From: Candidatus Nitromaritima sp. SCGC AAA288-L16
GTDB taxonomy: Bacteria > Nitrospinota > Nitrospinia > Nitrospinales > VA-1
Length of the DNA: 41,859 nucleotides
Direction of reading: 5' to 3'
Assembly (NCBI GenBank): GCA_000372225.1
Contig: AQTY01000017.1
Location: 1 to 41,859, forward strand
Part shown: piece after piece, positions 33,925-41,859 of the stretch
Numbering within the stretch: position 1 is the stretch's first letter
How the letters are laid out: the number at the start of each line of letters is the position of its first letter
Translations under genes and position numbers: made by a program
Notes under the pieces: model-generated
Database searches by the model: none
What the model was told of the DNA's origin: nothing
Seen by the model: only the letters and a program-made list of their open reading frames with translations

Positions 33925-34283
33925 TGCAACAAATAATGTTAAAATCTAAGCTACATCGAGCGAGAGTCACTGATGTCCTGATAGACTATGAAGGAAGTAT
34001 CGAAATAGACGAGGACTTAATGGATCAGGTTGGCATAAGAACCCATGAGCAGGTTCATATTTTCAATATAAACAATGGCCATCGATTTATCACCTATGCT
34101 ATTCCAGGGAAACGCTGCGGACAAGGCATATCAATTAATGGGGCCGCCGCGCATCTTGCAAAGATAAATGATCGCATCATCATTGTTGCCTATGGTATCA
34201 TTCAACTAGATCAGGAAAACATATCTCCAAAAGTTCTCGTGCTAAACAAAAACAATAAAGTTGTTAAGAAAAAAGGAATATAG
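33924..34283 (+). CDS. panD: Aspartate 1-decarboxylase proenzyme
   Basis: PanD makes beta-alanine from aspartate for PanC. The 119-residue proenzyme cleaves itself between Gly24 and Ser25 in DYEGSI to form the pyruvoyl cofactor. The start at 33924 gives exactly the E. coli numbering (Gly24-Ser25), which supports it over ATG 33936. Other conserved parts are HRARVTD, the GISINGAAAHLA stretch and VAYG. This is the classical bacterial pyruvoyl form, so a separate maturation factor may or may not be needed. Confidence 0.96.
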   Translation: MQQIMLKSKLHRARVTDVLIDYEGSIEIDEDLMDQVGIRTHEQVHIFNINNGHRFITYAIPGKRCGQGISINGAAAHLAKINDRIIIVAYGIIQLDQENISPKVLVLNKNNKVVKKKGI

Positions 34284-34326
34284 CTTTTTCTGCATAAACA
34301 AATAACTTAAATCGAGTCGTTTATTC

Positions 34327-35088
34327 ATGGATATTTTAATCACATTGGCATTAGTATTTATGGTTTGGATGTGCATAGACTGCATGCAACGCAAGGAACA
34401 CTTTATATGGATAATTATAATGGTGGTTCTTTTCCCTGTTGGCGCAGTAGCCTACTATTTTACCGTAAAATCAAAAGGAGGTAACCTACCAACCCCATCA
34501 ATACTGGAAGCCGTAAAGCATAAAAATAAGTCTAAGGAAGTAGAAACCGATGAAACTCTTCAGCTTAAAGAAATGATAGGCAAGTTCCACAAGGCCTACC
34601 ACTATGAAAAACTTGGCCAAACGTATCTCGAGAAAAAACAGTATGCTCTTGCCATTCCCCAATTTAAGGAGGCAATTCAACGAGACGAGGAATCAAATGA
34701 GGCGCGATATGGTCTAGGCAAAACCTTTCATGCTATGGGAAATTACTCAGATGCAGCCGAGGCACTCGAAGGATTAATTAAAATTGACAAAAAATATGAC
34801 TACGGTAATGCTATTTTTGGTCTAGCTGAATGTTATAGAATGGCTGGACTCGAAGATAAAGCTTTAAAAACATATGAAGAAGTTATCAATTCATTTCATT
34901 TTTTTAAAGCCCTATACCACTATGCAAACCTTCTAGATCAAAAAGGTCAAAAAGATGAAGCGATTAATCAGATGAAATCTCTTATCGGTTCATCAAAAGA
35001 CCTACCAGACTATAAGTTAGAAAAAGAACGTTACTGGATTGACGAAGCATACAAATTCCTTAGAAAAAATGGCGTTGAATTGGCATAA
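34327..35088 (+). CDS. Membrane TPR protein with N-terminal PLDc_N-like segment
   Basis: The 253-residue protein begins with two hydrophobic helices separated by a short CMQRKEHFIW turn and ending in FPVGAVAYYF. This is the pattern of the PLDc_N domain (helix, turn, W..I...FP.G...Y). A linker and three to four TPR units (about residues 95-235) follow, for example KLGQTYLEKKQYALAIPQFKEAIQRDEES. The TPR part should face the cytosol. It starts 43 bases after panD on the same strand. TPR proteins assemble complexes, but no partner is evident, and a link to pantothenate synthesis is unlikely. Confidence 0.75.
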   Translation: MDILITLALVFMVWMCIDCMQRKEHFIWIIIMVVLFPVGAVAYYFTVKSKGGNLPTPSILEAVKHKNKSKEVETDETLQLKEMIGKFHKAYHYEKLGQTYLEKKQYALAIPQFKEAIQRDEESNEARYGLGKTFHAMGNYSDAAEALEGLIKIDKKYDYGNAIFGLAECYRMAGLEDKALKTYEEVINSFHFFKALYHYANLLDQKGQKDEAINQMKSLIGSSKDLPDYKLEKERYWIDEAYKFLRKNGVELA

Positions 35089-35292
35089 TTAATCCCAATT
35101 TCAAAAACTTAATATCTGCAGTTTTCGCAAGATCCTCTTAGCCCAAAACCTAAAACTCAATAGAAAAAACCTCAATCACACGGAAACAACTCTCGCTAGA
35201 TTGACTAACGTAGATTTTCGCACTTATGTTTACTATGAGGTTGGGGAAAGTGCTCATCAAAATGGTAGGACTAATGATTTTTTTTAATCATT

Positions 35293-37143
35293 TTACTTGC
35301 GTAAAAACTTTTTTAATATCGAATCTATATCGTATAAGAGCGCTATAGGACGACCATGTGGGCAGGTATATGGCATCTCAGTTTCCCGCAAATCTGAAAT
35401 AAGTTTCCTTATCTGATCTAAATTAAGAGACATGTTAACTTTTATCGCGTTACGACAAGACATCATAATAAGTATCTCTTCAAATTTCTCGTGTAATGCC
35501 TCCTCATGTTTTTGCGCAGGAAGCATATCAACGATTTCTCGCATAATTTCTTCCTTATCGTTATTTTTTAAAATTGCGGGCACTGTCCTCAACAAAAACT
35601 CATTATTACCAAATAGTTCCAACTCCAATCCAAGTTCACTCAAAGAATCCTGGTGGCGAACCAACAGTTCTACTTCACTGGGGGAATATTCCATAGTTAG
35701 CGGAAACAGCAACTGCTGAACTTCAATTTTTTTATTTTTCGCTGCTTTTTTAAAGCGATCATAAAGCACACGTTCATGAGCTATATGCTGGTCAACCACA
35801 AGTATTCCGGGTTTTCCCTGCATCAGGATAAATGAACGGTCTAATTGGCCTAAAGGTTCAAACTCAGAATAAATAAGATTTGAAACAGCGCTGGGTTTTT
35901 CATGAAAGATTTCGACTTGAGGTGATGTCCTGAGTCTCGTTGACTCTAGGTCAACTGATCGCGCAGCAGAGTCCTTGTAAATTAACTCCATGGCTGAAGA
36001 CAGCCTAGCAGAGGATTGACCTTCAGAATAATTAGAAGCAGAACCGACCCTACGATCTCTATGTCTTGGCTGAGAAGTAGCATGAAATCTATTTTCTGAT
36101 TGAGCCATAGAAGGCAGTGATAATTTTTTACTACCAATTAGAGAATCTTTCACAGAGCCACTTACAAAACGGTGGACCTCCTGTTGAAAGGCAAAGCGAA
36201 CTTCCGCTTTAGCAGGATGAACATTCACATCAAATAATTTTGGGTCCATCGATAAAAAAAGATAGATCGCGGGATGCTGTCCTTTGGGAAGGAGGTGACT
36301 ATAACCTTGTTGAGTAGAATGAAGAATTACTTTATCTCTAACAAACCTCTGGTTTACATAACAATACTGAGCAGAGCGTGACGAGCGAGTATAAACTGGA
36401 CTAGAAATAAACCCCTCAAGCCGGTAGTCGCCATACTTGGTATCTACCTGAACAAGTTCCTTAGCGAGTTCGGCCCCAAACAACTCTGCGATCCGGTATA
36501 AATGCTGATCTGTTGGCAAAACATCGATAACTTTTCGGCCATTATTGATGAGTGTGAAGTGTATTTGAGGATGTGCTAATGCATGCTGCGTTACAACTTG
36601 AGTAATATGAGAAGATTCCGTGCCATCTCCTTTTAGAAATTTTTTTCGAGCAGGGGTATTGTAAAATAGTTGGGAAACATCTATGGTTGTCCCATGAGGG
36701 CAAGACGTCTCTTTAGTCTGAACGGAACCACCACCCTCTATTAAAATAATCACCCCGCCTAGGTGCTCGTCGGCAGAGGTAGTCATGCGCACTTTCGAAA
36801 CCGAGGCAATGCTTGGAAGTGCTTCCCCTCGAAACCCCAAAGAAACTATTTTCTCAAGATCTGAAGAACTGCTAATTTTACTTGTCGCGTGACGTAAAAA
36901 AGAAAGCTCAGCATCCTCTAATGATAGACCAGATCCATTGTCTGTCACACGTATAAGCTTTTTTCCACCCTGCTCTATTTCGATTAAAATACGTGTAGAC
37001 CCTGCGTCAATCGAGTTTTCTACAAGCTCCTTGACTACAGACATCGGCCTTTCAACTACCTCACCTGCAGCTATTTGATTAGCTAAATCATCAGGAAGAA
37101 TTCTCACGCGTGACTTACTGTTTTCCTGGGGTTTCGCCGACAT
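35293..37143 (-). CDS. mutL: DNA mismatch repair protein MutL
   Basis: The 616-residue protein has the GHKL ATPase motifs: ELVENSIDAG, DNGSG, GFRGEALPSIASVSKV and GTTIDVSQLFYNTPARKKF. After a polar linker at about residues 340-420, the C-terminal dimer and endonuclease domain carries DQHIAHERVLYD (a slight variant of DQHA(x)2E(x)4E), SCRNAIK and CPHGRP. These metal-site motifs mean a MutL that nicks DNA itself, as in bacteria without MutH. No mutS is adjacent. It is divergent from the Maf-like gene, and a 7-base inverted repeat lies in the spacer at 37167-37187. Confidence 0.96.
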   Translation of the reverse strand: MSAKPQENSKSRVRILPDDLANQIAAGEVVERPMSVVKELVENSIDAGSTRILIEIEQGGKKLIRVTDNGSGLSLEDAELSFLRHATSKISSSSDLEKIVSLGFRGEALPSIASVSKVRMTTSADEHLGGVIILIEGGGSVQTKETSCPHGTTIDVSQLFYNTPARKKFLKGDGTESSHITQVVTQHALAHPQIHFTLINNGRKVIDVLPTDQHLYRIAELFGAELAKELVQVDTKYGDYRLEGFISSPVYTRSSRSAQYCYVNQRFVRDKVILHSTQQGYSHLLPKGQHPAIYLFLSMDPKLFDVNVHPAKAEVRFAFQQEVHRFVSGSVKDSLIGSKKLSLPSMAQSENRFHATSQPRHRDRRVGSASNYSEGQSSARLSSAMELIYKDSAARSVDLESTRLRTSPQVEIFHEKPSAVSNLIYSEFEPLGQLDRSFILMQGKPGILVVDQHIAHERVLYDRFKKAAKNKKIEVQQLLFPLTMEYSPSEVELLVRHQDSLSELGLELELFGNNEFLLRTVPAILKNNDKEEIMREIVDMLPAQKHEEALHEKFEEILIMMSCRNAIKVNMSLNLDQIRKLISDLRETEMPYTCPHGRPIALLYDIDSILKKFLRK

Positions 37144-37319
37144 AGTTTAAATTACTAAATTTATGGAATAGTTCACGGTAAACTATTTTGAACAATTTTT
37201 TCTAGATTACAAGAGTTTATGAGATATCCTAGGTATGATTAAGGAGATGAAATCAAGTAAACGTAAAAATTTAGTTAAATTATTAGATAAGCTTGACTAG
37301 CTAAAAAAAACTGTCCTCA

Positions 37320-38729
37320 ATGAGCCACTTCTTTAAAAACAACATGAAGCTACTAGAAAAACATAGCTCATGTACAAAGCACCTAACTGAACCACTACCC
37401 TCCTCAATTAAGGTGCAAAATACTCCCTCTGGAGACAATACCGTCCGGTTCAAAAATATACTCATACACAGCATGTATGATCCTGTAAAAGAAGGTAAAG
37501 CATTTGCTGAAAAAGTAACAACAGGAAGTCAAGTTTGCCTTTACGGGTTTGGGCTCGGATACCATATAGACGCTCTCTTAGAAAAAATTGGGCCCAATGG
37601 ATTCCTACTTGCAATAGAATTGAACCCTGATCTTTTACTTGCCGCAATGATCATGAGGAATCAGTCCAAAGTATTACTCGATAAAAGATTCCACATTGTC
37701 TATGGATTGAACGAAGAAATCGTTTCGATCGAGATCGCAAAGTATATGGGAGAAATGCAAAGCACAAACACAAAAGACCTTGAGGTGGTTTTCCACTCAC
37801 CTTCATTCAAATGTATTCCCTCCTCATTTCCCCAGTTGACGAATTCGTTAGAAGTTTTGTTGATGGAACGTAGATTTCCCGCTGTACTCGGTGACCTGGA
37901 AAAAGAAAATTATATTTTAAATAAAGAAATCGTGGAGCAAAATTCTGGAATAAAAATTTTACACTCTAAGCACAAGGGGAAACCTGGGTTACTGGTCAGT
38001 GCAGGGCCCTCACTTGACGACATTTTCCCTTACCTTAAACAGGTCGACAAAAAATTTATTTTAGCGTGCGTCGACACCGCATTCCCAATTTTATCACGCG
38101 AGGGCATTGTCCCTGATTATGTATTTTCTTTAGATCCTCAAGAAGATAGCTTCCAATATTTTCGAGATTTTTTAGAAAGTTCGACAAAGCTCATATTCAC
38201 TCCATCTGCAAATACTAAAGTTGTTCACTGTTATAAGGGTGAAAAATTTGTGGTCTTTAAAAAAACGAGCTCTCAGTTCACGGAAGAAGAATCTGTTATT
38301 AATAGCAAGGGAAGCACTCAATCTGGTGGTTCTGTTTCCTGTCTCGCTCTAGACACACTAATCCAATTTGGCTGTAATCCAATATTTTTGACCGGGCAAG
38401 ACCTTTCATTCCCCTCCAACCGAATTTATTCAAGCTTTTCAAATAATAATAAGCAAATGATTGATAGGTTGGATAGTGCTAGTATGCTCAAAGAAAACCA
38501 CAAATCAGAGAGCATGAAACAGAGGACAGTAAACGTCAAAAATATTATTGGAAACAACGTAGCGACTAACCAAGCAATGTATAGTTATCTACGTGCGATT
38601 GAAGAAATGGCTGCTGCAAACCCTCAAATCAAAATATACAATTTATGCTCGCATGGTGCGCAAATTGACAACGTAATACCTCTTGGCTCGGCAAACGAGT
38701 TAATGAAATTTTTAACCTACCATTCTTGA
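37320..38729 (+). CDS. DUF115 / Maf-like protein (motility accessory factor family)
   Basis: The 469-residue protein has a Rossmann-like N-terminal region (CLYGFGLGYHIDALLEKIGP). The DUF115/MptE-like core follows: KPGLLVSAGPSLDD near residue 220, ACVDTAFPILSREGIVPDYVFSLDPQ, GGSVSCLALDTLIQFGCNPIFLTGQDLSFP. This fold is shared by Maf proteins, which attach nonulosonic acids to flagellin, and by archaeal 6-hydroxymethylpterin diphosphokinase. The sugar-transfer role is likelier in a bacterium. No flagellin, flagellar or sialic-acid genes are in the window, so the acceptor is unknown. The ATG at 37320 has no clear ribosome site. Confidence 0.82.
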   Translation: MSHFFKNNMKLLEKHSSCTKHLTEPLPSSIKVQNTPSGDNTVRFKNILIHSMYDPVKEGKAFAEKVTTGSQVCLYGFGLGYHIDALLEKIGPNGFLLAIELNPDLLLAAMIMRNQSKVLLDKRFHIVYGLNEEIVSIEIAKYMGEMQSTNTKDLEVVFHSPSFKCIPSSFPQLTNSLEVLLMERRFPAVLGDLEKENYILNKEIVEQNSGIKILHSKHKGKPGLLVSAGPSLDDIFPYLKQVDKKFILACVDTAFPILSREGIVPDYVFSLDPQEDSFQYFRDFLESSTKLIFTPSANTKVVHCYKGEKFVVFKKTSSQFTEEESVINSKGSTQSGGSVSCLALDTLIQFGCNPIFLTGQDLSFPSNRIYSSFSNNNKQMIDRLDSASMLKENHKSESMKQRTVNVKNIIGNNVATNQAMYSYLRAIEEMAAANPQIKIYNLCSHGAQIDNVIPLGSANELMKFLTYHS

Positions 38730-38778
38730 TATTTTCGAGACACTACAATTATCATACCTAAAAAATATTATTTTTGAC

Positions 38779-39396
38779 GTGCCAACCATGAACATTCCAA
38801 ACAAATTTCTCAAGTTAATGCCTCTACTCCTTATTATTGGATCAATTGTATTTATTACAACTGATCAGATGGGGTTCTACTTAAAACAATCAGAAAAACC
38901 AACCCCTGCAAATGGAGGGAGCAATAAGGGACTCATCCATGCTCACAGTGAAGAGAAAATAGACCACAAAAGTCCAGAGGCTCAAAAAAGAATGGGTATT
39001 TATCACTACAACGAGGGGAATAAACTTTTAAAACAAAATAAAACAGAAGAAGCCATAAAAAACTACAACATGGCACTGCATCACAATAATCGTTTTGAAG
39101 AAGCCTATATCAATTTAAGCACCGCCTACCTAAACAAAAAAAACTTTAAACTTTCTCTAAAAACTTTAAACACTCTAGAGTCGATAAACCCCAACCACCC
39201 TCTTCTGCACTATAATTTTTCCTGCTATTATGCGCTTTTAGGCAATGTCCCTAAGGGCATCGAATCCTTAAAACAAGCAATCGCAAATGGGTTTAAAAAC
39301 CATCAAATCCTTGAAACTGACCCAGACATAGAAAACCTCCGTCAAAATCCACGATTCAAAGAATTGCAGTCATTGTTTTTAGCTAAGAACGCTTAA
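38779..39396 (+). CDS. Signal-anchored TPR protein
   Basis: The 205-residue protein has one N-terminal hydrophobic helix (about residues 12-28) that could be an anchor or uncleaved signal. A charged linker and three TPR-like units (about 68-180) follow, for example AIKNYNMALHHNNRFEEAYINLSTAYLNKKNF. The last part, NLRQNPRFKELQSLF, is a typical end of small TPR proteins. The TPR domain is predicted outside the cytosol. The start is GTG 38779 or ATG 38788. It follows the Maf-like gene by 49 bases and could be cotranscribed. No specific function can be given. Confidence 0.75.
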   Translation: MPTMNIPNKFLKLMPLLLIIGSIVFITTDQMGFYLKQSEKPTPANGGSNKGLIHAHSEEKIDHKSPEAQKRMGIYHYNEGNKLLKQNKTEEAIKNYNMALHHNNRFEEAYINLSTAYLNKKNFKLSLKTLNTLESINPNHPLLHYNFSCYYALLGNVPKGIESLKQAIANGFKNHQILETDPDIENLRQNPRFKELQSLFLAKNA

Positions 39397-39429
39397 GTTA
39401 GAACAGCTATAGCTAACAAGTCTATTTTA

Positions 39430-40635
39430 TCACTTAAGAGGGGAATCCTCTCCGGTAGATTTATTGAGGTTTGAATCAATAGAAAAATTGATCAGCTTAC
39501 CATTTTTTCCAATAGCCAAGGCCATTTCCCCTGTTAAAGCCAAGTAAAGTTGGTTGCCAATCGCTTGTTTTCTCCAACCGCAAAAAAGTGGATGATTCTC
39601 AAGGCTTAATTTTTGGTCAAAGCATTTAACAAAGTCATTAATCTTTTTTCGGTCCGCCAAAACACTAGGTTCGATTTCTAGTTTCTCTGCGCGGATTTGA
39701 ACAAGAGCAGAAAGCATTTCCTCTATGCCGGGAGGTGCCTTATATATTTCAAATTCTGGTAATTTTGGAATCTGATCCAGAGGCAGGTTCAGCCCTCTCT
39801 GAATTGCAGCTAAAATATTTTTCTTACTACGCGTGATTTCATTTTTGTGAAGACCTCGAATACGACTCAATCCTTCACTCTCTATCGGTGCTTTACGTGC
39901 TAACTCCAGAAGTGATTCGTCTCTAACAATACTCTTGGCCAAGCAGTCTCTAACCTGTGCTTCTTTTTCACGCCATTGAGCAAGCTCACAGATAATTGCA
40001 AAGTTTTTTGGAGACAGGGTTCTTATATTCTTGATCCGCATGTATAATTTTTCAAGGTTAGGGGCTTTAAAGTTATCCGGATCTTCTAGCTGTATAAACT
40101 CACCTTGAAGCCATTCTTCCCGGTTAAGCCTTTTAAGAACTTTTTTCAAGTTTTCGTACACCGGAAATAACAAGCGAACATCGTCCAAAGCGTATTCAAT
40201 CTGCCGCTCACTTAAGGGTCGTCTGCACCAGTCAGTATAGGTTTCTGATTTATCAATTTTTTTCCCAAGAACCTTGTTAACAATTTTCGCGAAAGAAATC
40301 TGAGAACCCCACCCCACAACAGAAGCAGCTATCTGGGTATCAAATACCGGTTGAATTACCCCATCGCAAAGGCGATACAATATTTCAAGATCCTGCCTGG
40401 CAGCATGAAATACCTTAACTGTGTTTTGGTTACGAACCAGGTTTAAAAATGGCTCTAGGTTGGAAATATGAATTGGGTCGATTGCGGCACAGTGAGTACC
40501 ATCAGAAACTTGAATGAGACCTAACTTGTGGTAGTAAGTTCTTTCTCTAACAAATTCTGTGTCAATTGCCAAGGTGGGACTAGAATTCAACTGATCACAA
40601 AAATCAGCTAAATCTTTCTCAGTTGTTAAATACAT
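39430..40635 (-). CDS. rnd: Ribonuclease D
   Basis: RNase D is a 3'-5' exoribonuclease that trims tRNA and other stable RNA. The 401-residue protein has the DEDDy catalytic motifs: IDTEF (Asp25, Glu27), the FHAARQDLEIL motif II, and YALDDVRLLFPVY with the motif III Tyr and Asp. Two helical HRDC-type regions follow, at about residues 208-285 and 295-370. It is convergent with the TPR gene. The ATG at 40635 gives the normal distance to motif I. Confidence 0.94.
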   Translation of the reverse strand: MYLTTEKDLADFCDQLNSSPTLAIDTEFVRERTYYHKLGLIQVSDGTHCAAIDPIHISNLEPFLNLVRNQNTVKVFHAARQDLEILYRLCDGVIQPVFDTQIAASVVGWGSQISFAKIVNKVLGKKIDKSETYTDWCRRPLSERQIEYALDDVRLLFPVYENLKKVLKRLNREEWLQGEFIQLEDPDNFKAPNLEKLYMRIKNIRTLSPKNFAIICELAQWREKEAQVRDCLAKSIVRDESLLELARKAPIESEGLSRIRGLHKNEITRSKKNILAAIQRGLNLPLDQIPKLPEFEIYKAPPGIEEMLSALVQIRAEKLEIEPSVLADRKKINDFVKCFDQKLSLENHPLFCGWRKQAIGNQLYLALTGEMALAIGKNGKLINFSIDSNLNKSTGEDSPLK

Positions 40636-40821
40636 TAAATAATCTCAATCATGATAAAAAAAGGCAGGGATGAAACTATAAAAAAAATCAGGAAGTCACC
40701 TTTCCTAACATAATCTCTTAATGTCCATTATGTCACAAATAGATTAAAACAATAAGTCAATACAGGCACGCAAATGACATTACCACAACTTTTTGATGGT
40801 CATGGAGTGATTAAAAGTAGT

Positions 40822-41019
40822 TTATAAGGACCTCTCCACACTTACTTTTTTAACCTGTAAATTCCCTTTTGAATTCCAATCATCAGACTTCACAGAACTT
40901 TCCTCATAGTACGATGGCAGGTTGTCATTTATACGCCAGAATCGTTTACTTAATTTTTTGGAAGACACTACTTTTTTAAGCTGTCCCCGAGAATCGAATA
41001 CCTTCACTTCGTAGAACAT
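40822..41019 (-). CDS. Small hypothetical protein
   Basis: The 65-residue protein is basic at the N-terminal half (VKVFDSRGQLKKVVSSKKLSKRFWRIND) and polar and acidic in the middle. The ATG at 41019 has a good GAGGTAA site about 6 bases upstream, which supports a real gene. No cysteines, membrane helix or known motif are present. It stands alone between rnd and tsaB. I do not recognise the family. Confidence 0.55.
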   Translation of the reverse strand: MFYEVKVFDSRGQLKKVVSSKKLSKRFWRINDNLPSYYEESSVKSDDWNSKGNLQVKKVSVERSL

Positions 41020-41320
41020 AGGCTTTACCTCACAAATAGATGTAAGATTTGTTTGACATGAAAAGTTTTACTAATAGATTTACCCTCATAAAAACAATTA
41101 GATACTAAAAAAATAAAGATATGGTCAAATATTTCATTTGTCAAGCTTTAAAATAAGTAATTTCAATAAGTTAAGAAGGTATTCATTGGGAAATATCTAA
41201 AGAGAATTTAAAATGGTTTGACTTTGCTTCGGGCTTTATCTAATGTCTGAGGGTGAGTAAGACGTTTTATATTTTTAGATTCAGAAACTATAATTCTTTA
41301 AATATGCTTTTTGTTACCCC
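41020..41320. other. Intergenic region before tsaB
   Basis: About 300 AT-rich bases separate the divergent small gene and tsaB. Apart from the candidate promoter at 41218-41246 and a TTGACA near 41055 with no good partner, I see nothing in it. Confidence 0.5.
41218..41246 (+). promoter_or_regulatory. Possible sigma70-type promoter for tsaB
   Basis: TTGACT at 41218-41223 and TAATGT at 41241-41246 are 17 bases apart, about 75 bases upstream of the tsaB start. Spacing is ideal and the hexamers are near consensus. Confidence 0.4.
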
Positions 41321-41859
41321 ATGATGCTCATGGGAATTGATTCATCTGTCCCCCAAGCTAGTATCGCCCTGTTGAAAGACGGGGAAATTCTCGATCAAGC
41401 TGAAGTTGGTGCAAATGCTACTGCTTCTAACCAAATTCTTTTTTTAATTGATAAGGTTCTAACCTCTTCAGGTGTTAATTTGCAAAATCTTGACGGGTTT
41501 TGTTTGACAACAGGACCAGGATCTTTTACCGGCCTTAGGGTGGGTGCGAGCATATTGAAAGGTCTGCTCCTAGCCACTTCAAAACCTTTTGTAAAAATCG
41601 ACACCTTGGAAGCATTGGCACTACAGGCAATGCCAACATCTAATAAAATTTGCGCTATTCTGGATGCAAGAAAAAAAGAGGTGTACACCGCCAGTTTTTG
41701 TGGGAACGGAGATATTTTAGAGCGCCTCACACCTGACCGAGCCATAACGCCAAGCCAGTTATGCCAAGAGATCAAAGAACCAACTGTTTTTGTTGGAACT
41801 GGATTGGATTCATACGGCGCTTTTCTAACCGCACAACTCGGGGAGAACTTTATGCCAAC
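41321..41859 (+). CDS. tsaB: tRNA t6A37 biosynthesis protein TsaB, 5' part (gene runs off the window)
   Basis: TsaB is the non-catalytic partner of TsaD in forming N6-threonylcarbamoyladenosine at position 37 of ANN-decoding tRNAs. About 179 codons are visible. The frame begins GIDSSVPQASIALLKDG, the ASKHA phosphate-loop-like start, and contains the family hallmark GPGSFTGLRVG near residue 66, then DARKKEVYTASF. The start is ATG 41321 or 41324 (adjacent), or ATG 41330, which directly precedes GIDSS. None has a clear ribosome-binding site. The frame stays open to the right edge. Confidence 0.93.
   Translation, partial: MMLMGIDSSVPQASIALLKDGEILDQAEVGANATASNQILFLIDKVLTSSGVNLQNLDGFCLTTGPGSFTGLRVGASILKGLLLATSKPFVKIDTLEALALQAMPTSNKICAILDARKKEVYTASFCGNGDILERLTPDRAITPSQLCQEIKEPTVFVGTGLDSYGAFLTAQLGENFMP

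Noticed and set aside
37235..37275. A short open frame upstream of the Maf-like gene
   Set aside because: Read carefully, it reaches a stop after 12 codons, with no leader-peptide features.
41395..41775. A 126-residue open frame on the minus strand
   Set aside because: It is the antisense shadow of tsaB, whose plus-strand frame contains the GPGSFTGLRVG hallmark.
1..41859. tRNA genes, rRNA genes, CRISPR arrays, prophage or insertion sequences
   Set aside because: Intergenic spaces were read on both strands; no cloverleaf T-arm sequence, rRNA segment, regularly spaced direct repeats, transposase or integrase was seen.

Overview
The window is bacterial chromosome: AT-rich, densely packed with housekeeping genes, and without recognisable phage, transposon or CRISPR content. 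The organism looks like a Gram-negative, probably marine, bacterium. Pointers are a bat/moxR operon, a PilZ protein, a ClC channel with CBS domains, several exported repeat proteins (NHL propeller, leucine-rich repeats) and an unfused trp operon. My best guess is a low-GC member of the Nitrospinota or a neighbouring 'deltaproteobacterial' lineage. This is a judgement from gene style, not proof.

Layout. (1) 1-2238, minus strand: moxR, a DUF58 gene and the first 70 codons of a small membrane TPR gene that runs off the left edge. (2) 2492-5295: a cytosolic leucine-rich-repeat protein and two abutting genes for seven-repeat beta-propellers. (3) 5450-12121: a complete trpE-G-D-C-F-B-A operon, followed by a family 2 glycosyltransferase. 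(4) 12859-16338: an exported leucine-rich-repeat protein, an exported 12-repeat NHL protein and a convergent PilZ gene. (5) 16450-19786: the other half of the TPR gene, then batD, batA and batB. (6) 19920-24706: Bax-inhibitor-1 family protein, Hsp20, rpe, ClC channel and a wrecked apbE. (7) 24767-29257: copper ATPase, zinc-ribbon membrane protein, exported SUMF1-domain protein and a cold-shock protein. (8) 29646-34283: coaBC, divergent from a deoxynucleoside kinase and panB-panC-panD, so most of the pantothenate-to-CoA front end is together. (9) 34327-41859: TPR proteins, mutL, a Maf/DUF115 protein, rnd, a small unknown gene and the start of tsaB.

The most important observation is structural. 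Bases 1-32 are the reverse complement of 16450-16481. That stretch lies in the same reading frame of one gene whose 5' part is at 1-211 (minus) and whose 3' part is at 16450-16720 (plus). Flipping the 16.4-kb segment between the two copies rebuilds a 149-residue membrane TPR protein and a continuous moxR-DUF58-TPR-batD-batA-batB operon. Base-composition skew also appears to change sign at this junction. Either the segment is truly inverted in this genome or the assembly is chimeric there; positions 1-16449 should not be assumed to be oriented correctly relative to the rest.

Functionally the window combines tryptophan synthesis, pantothenate/CoA synthesis, a MoxR-VWA (Bat) envelope-stress or chaperone system, metal and chloride transport, DNA mismatch repair and tRNA t6A modification. 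Tandem-repeat scaffold proteins of unknown role are interspersed.
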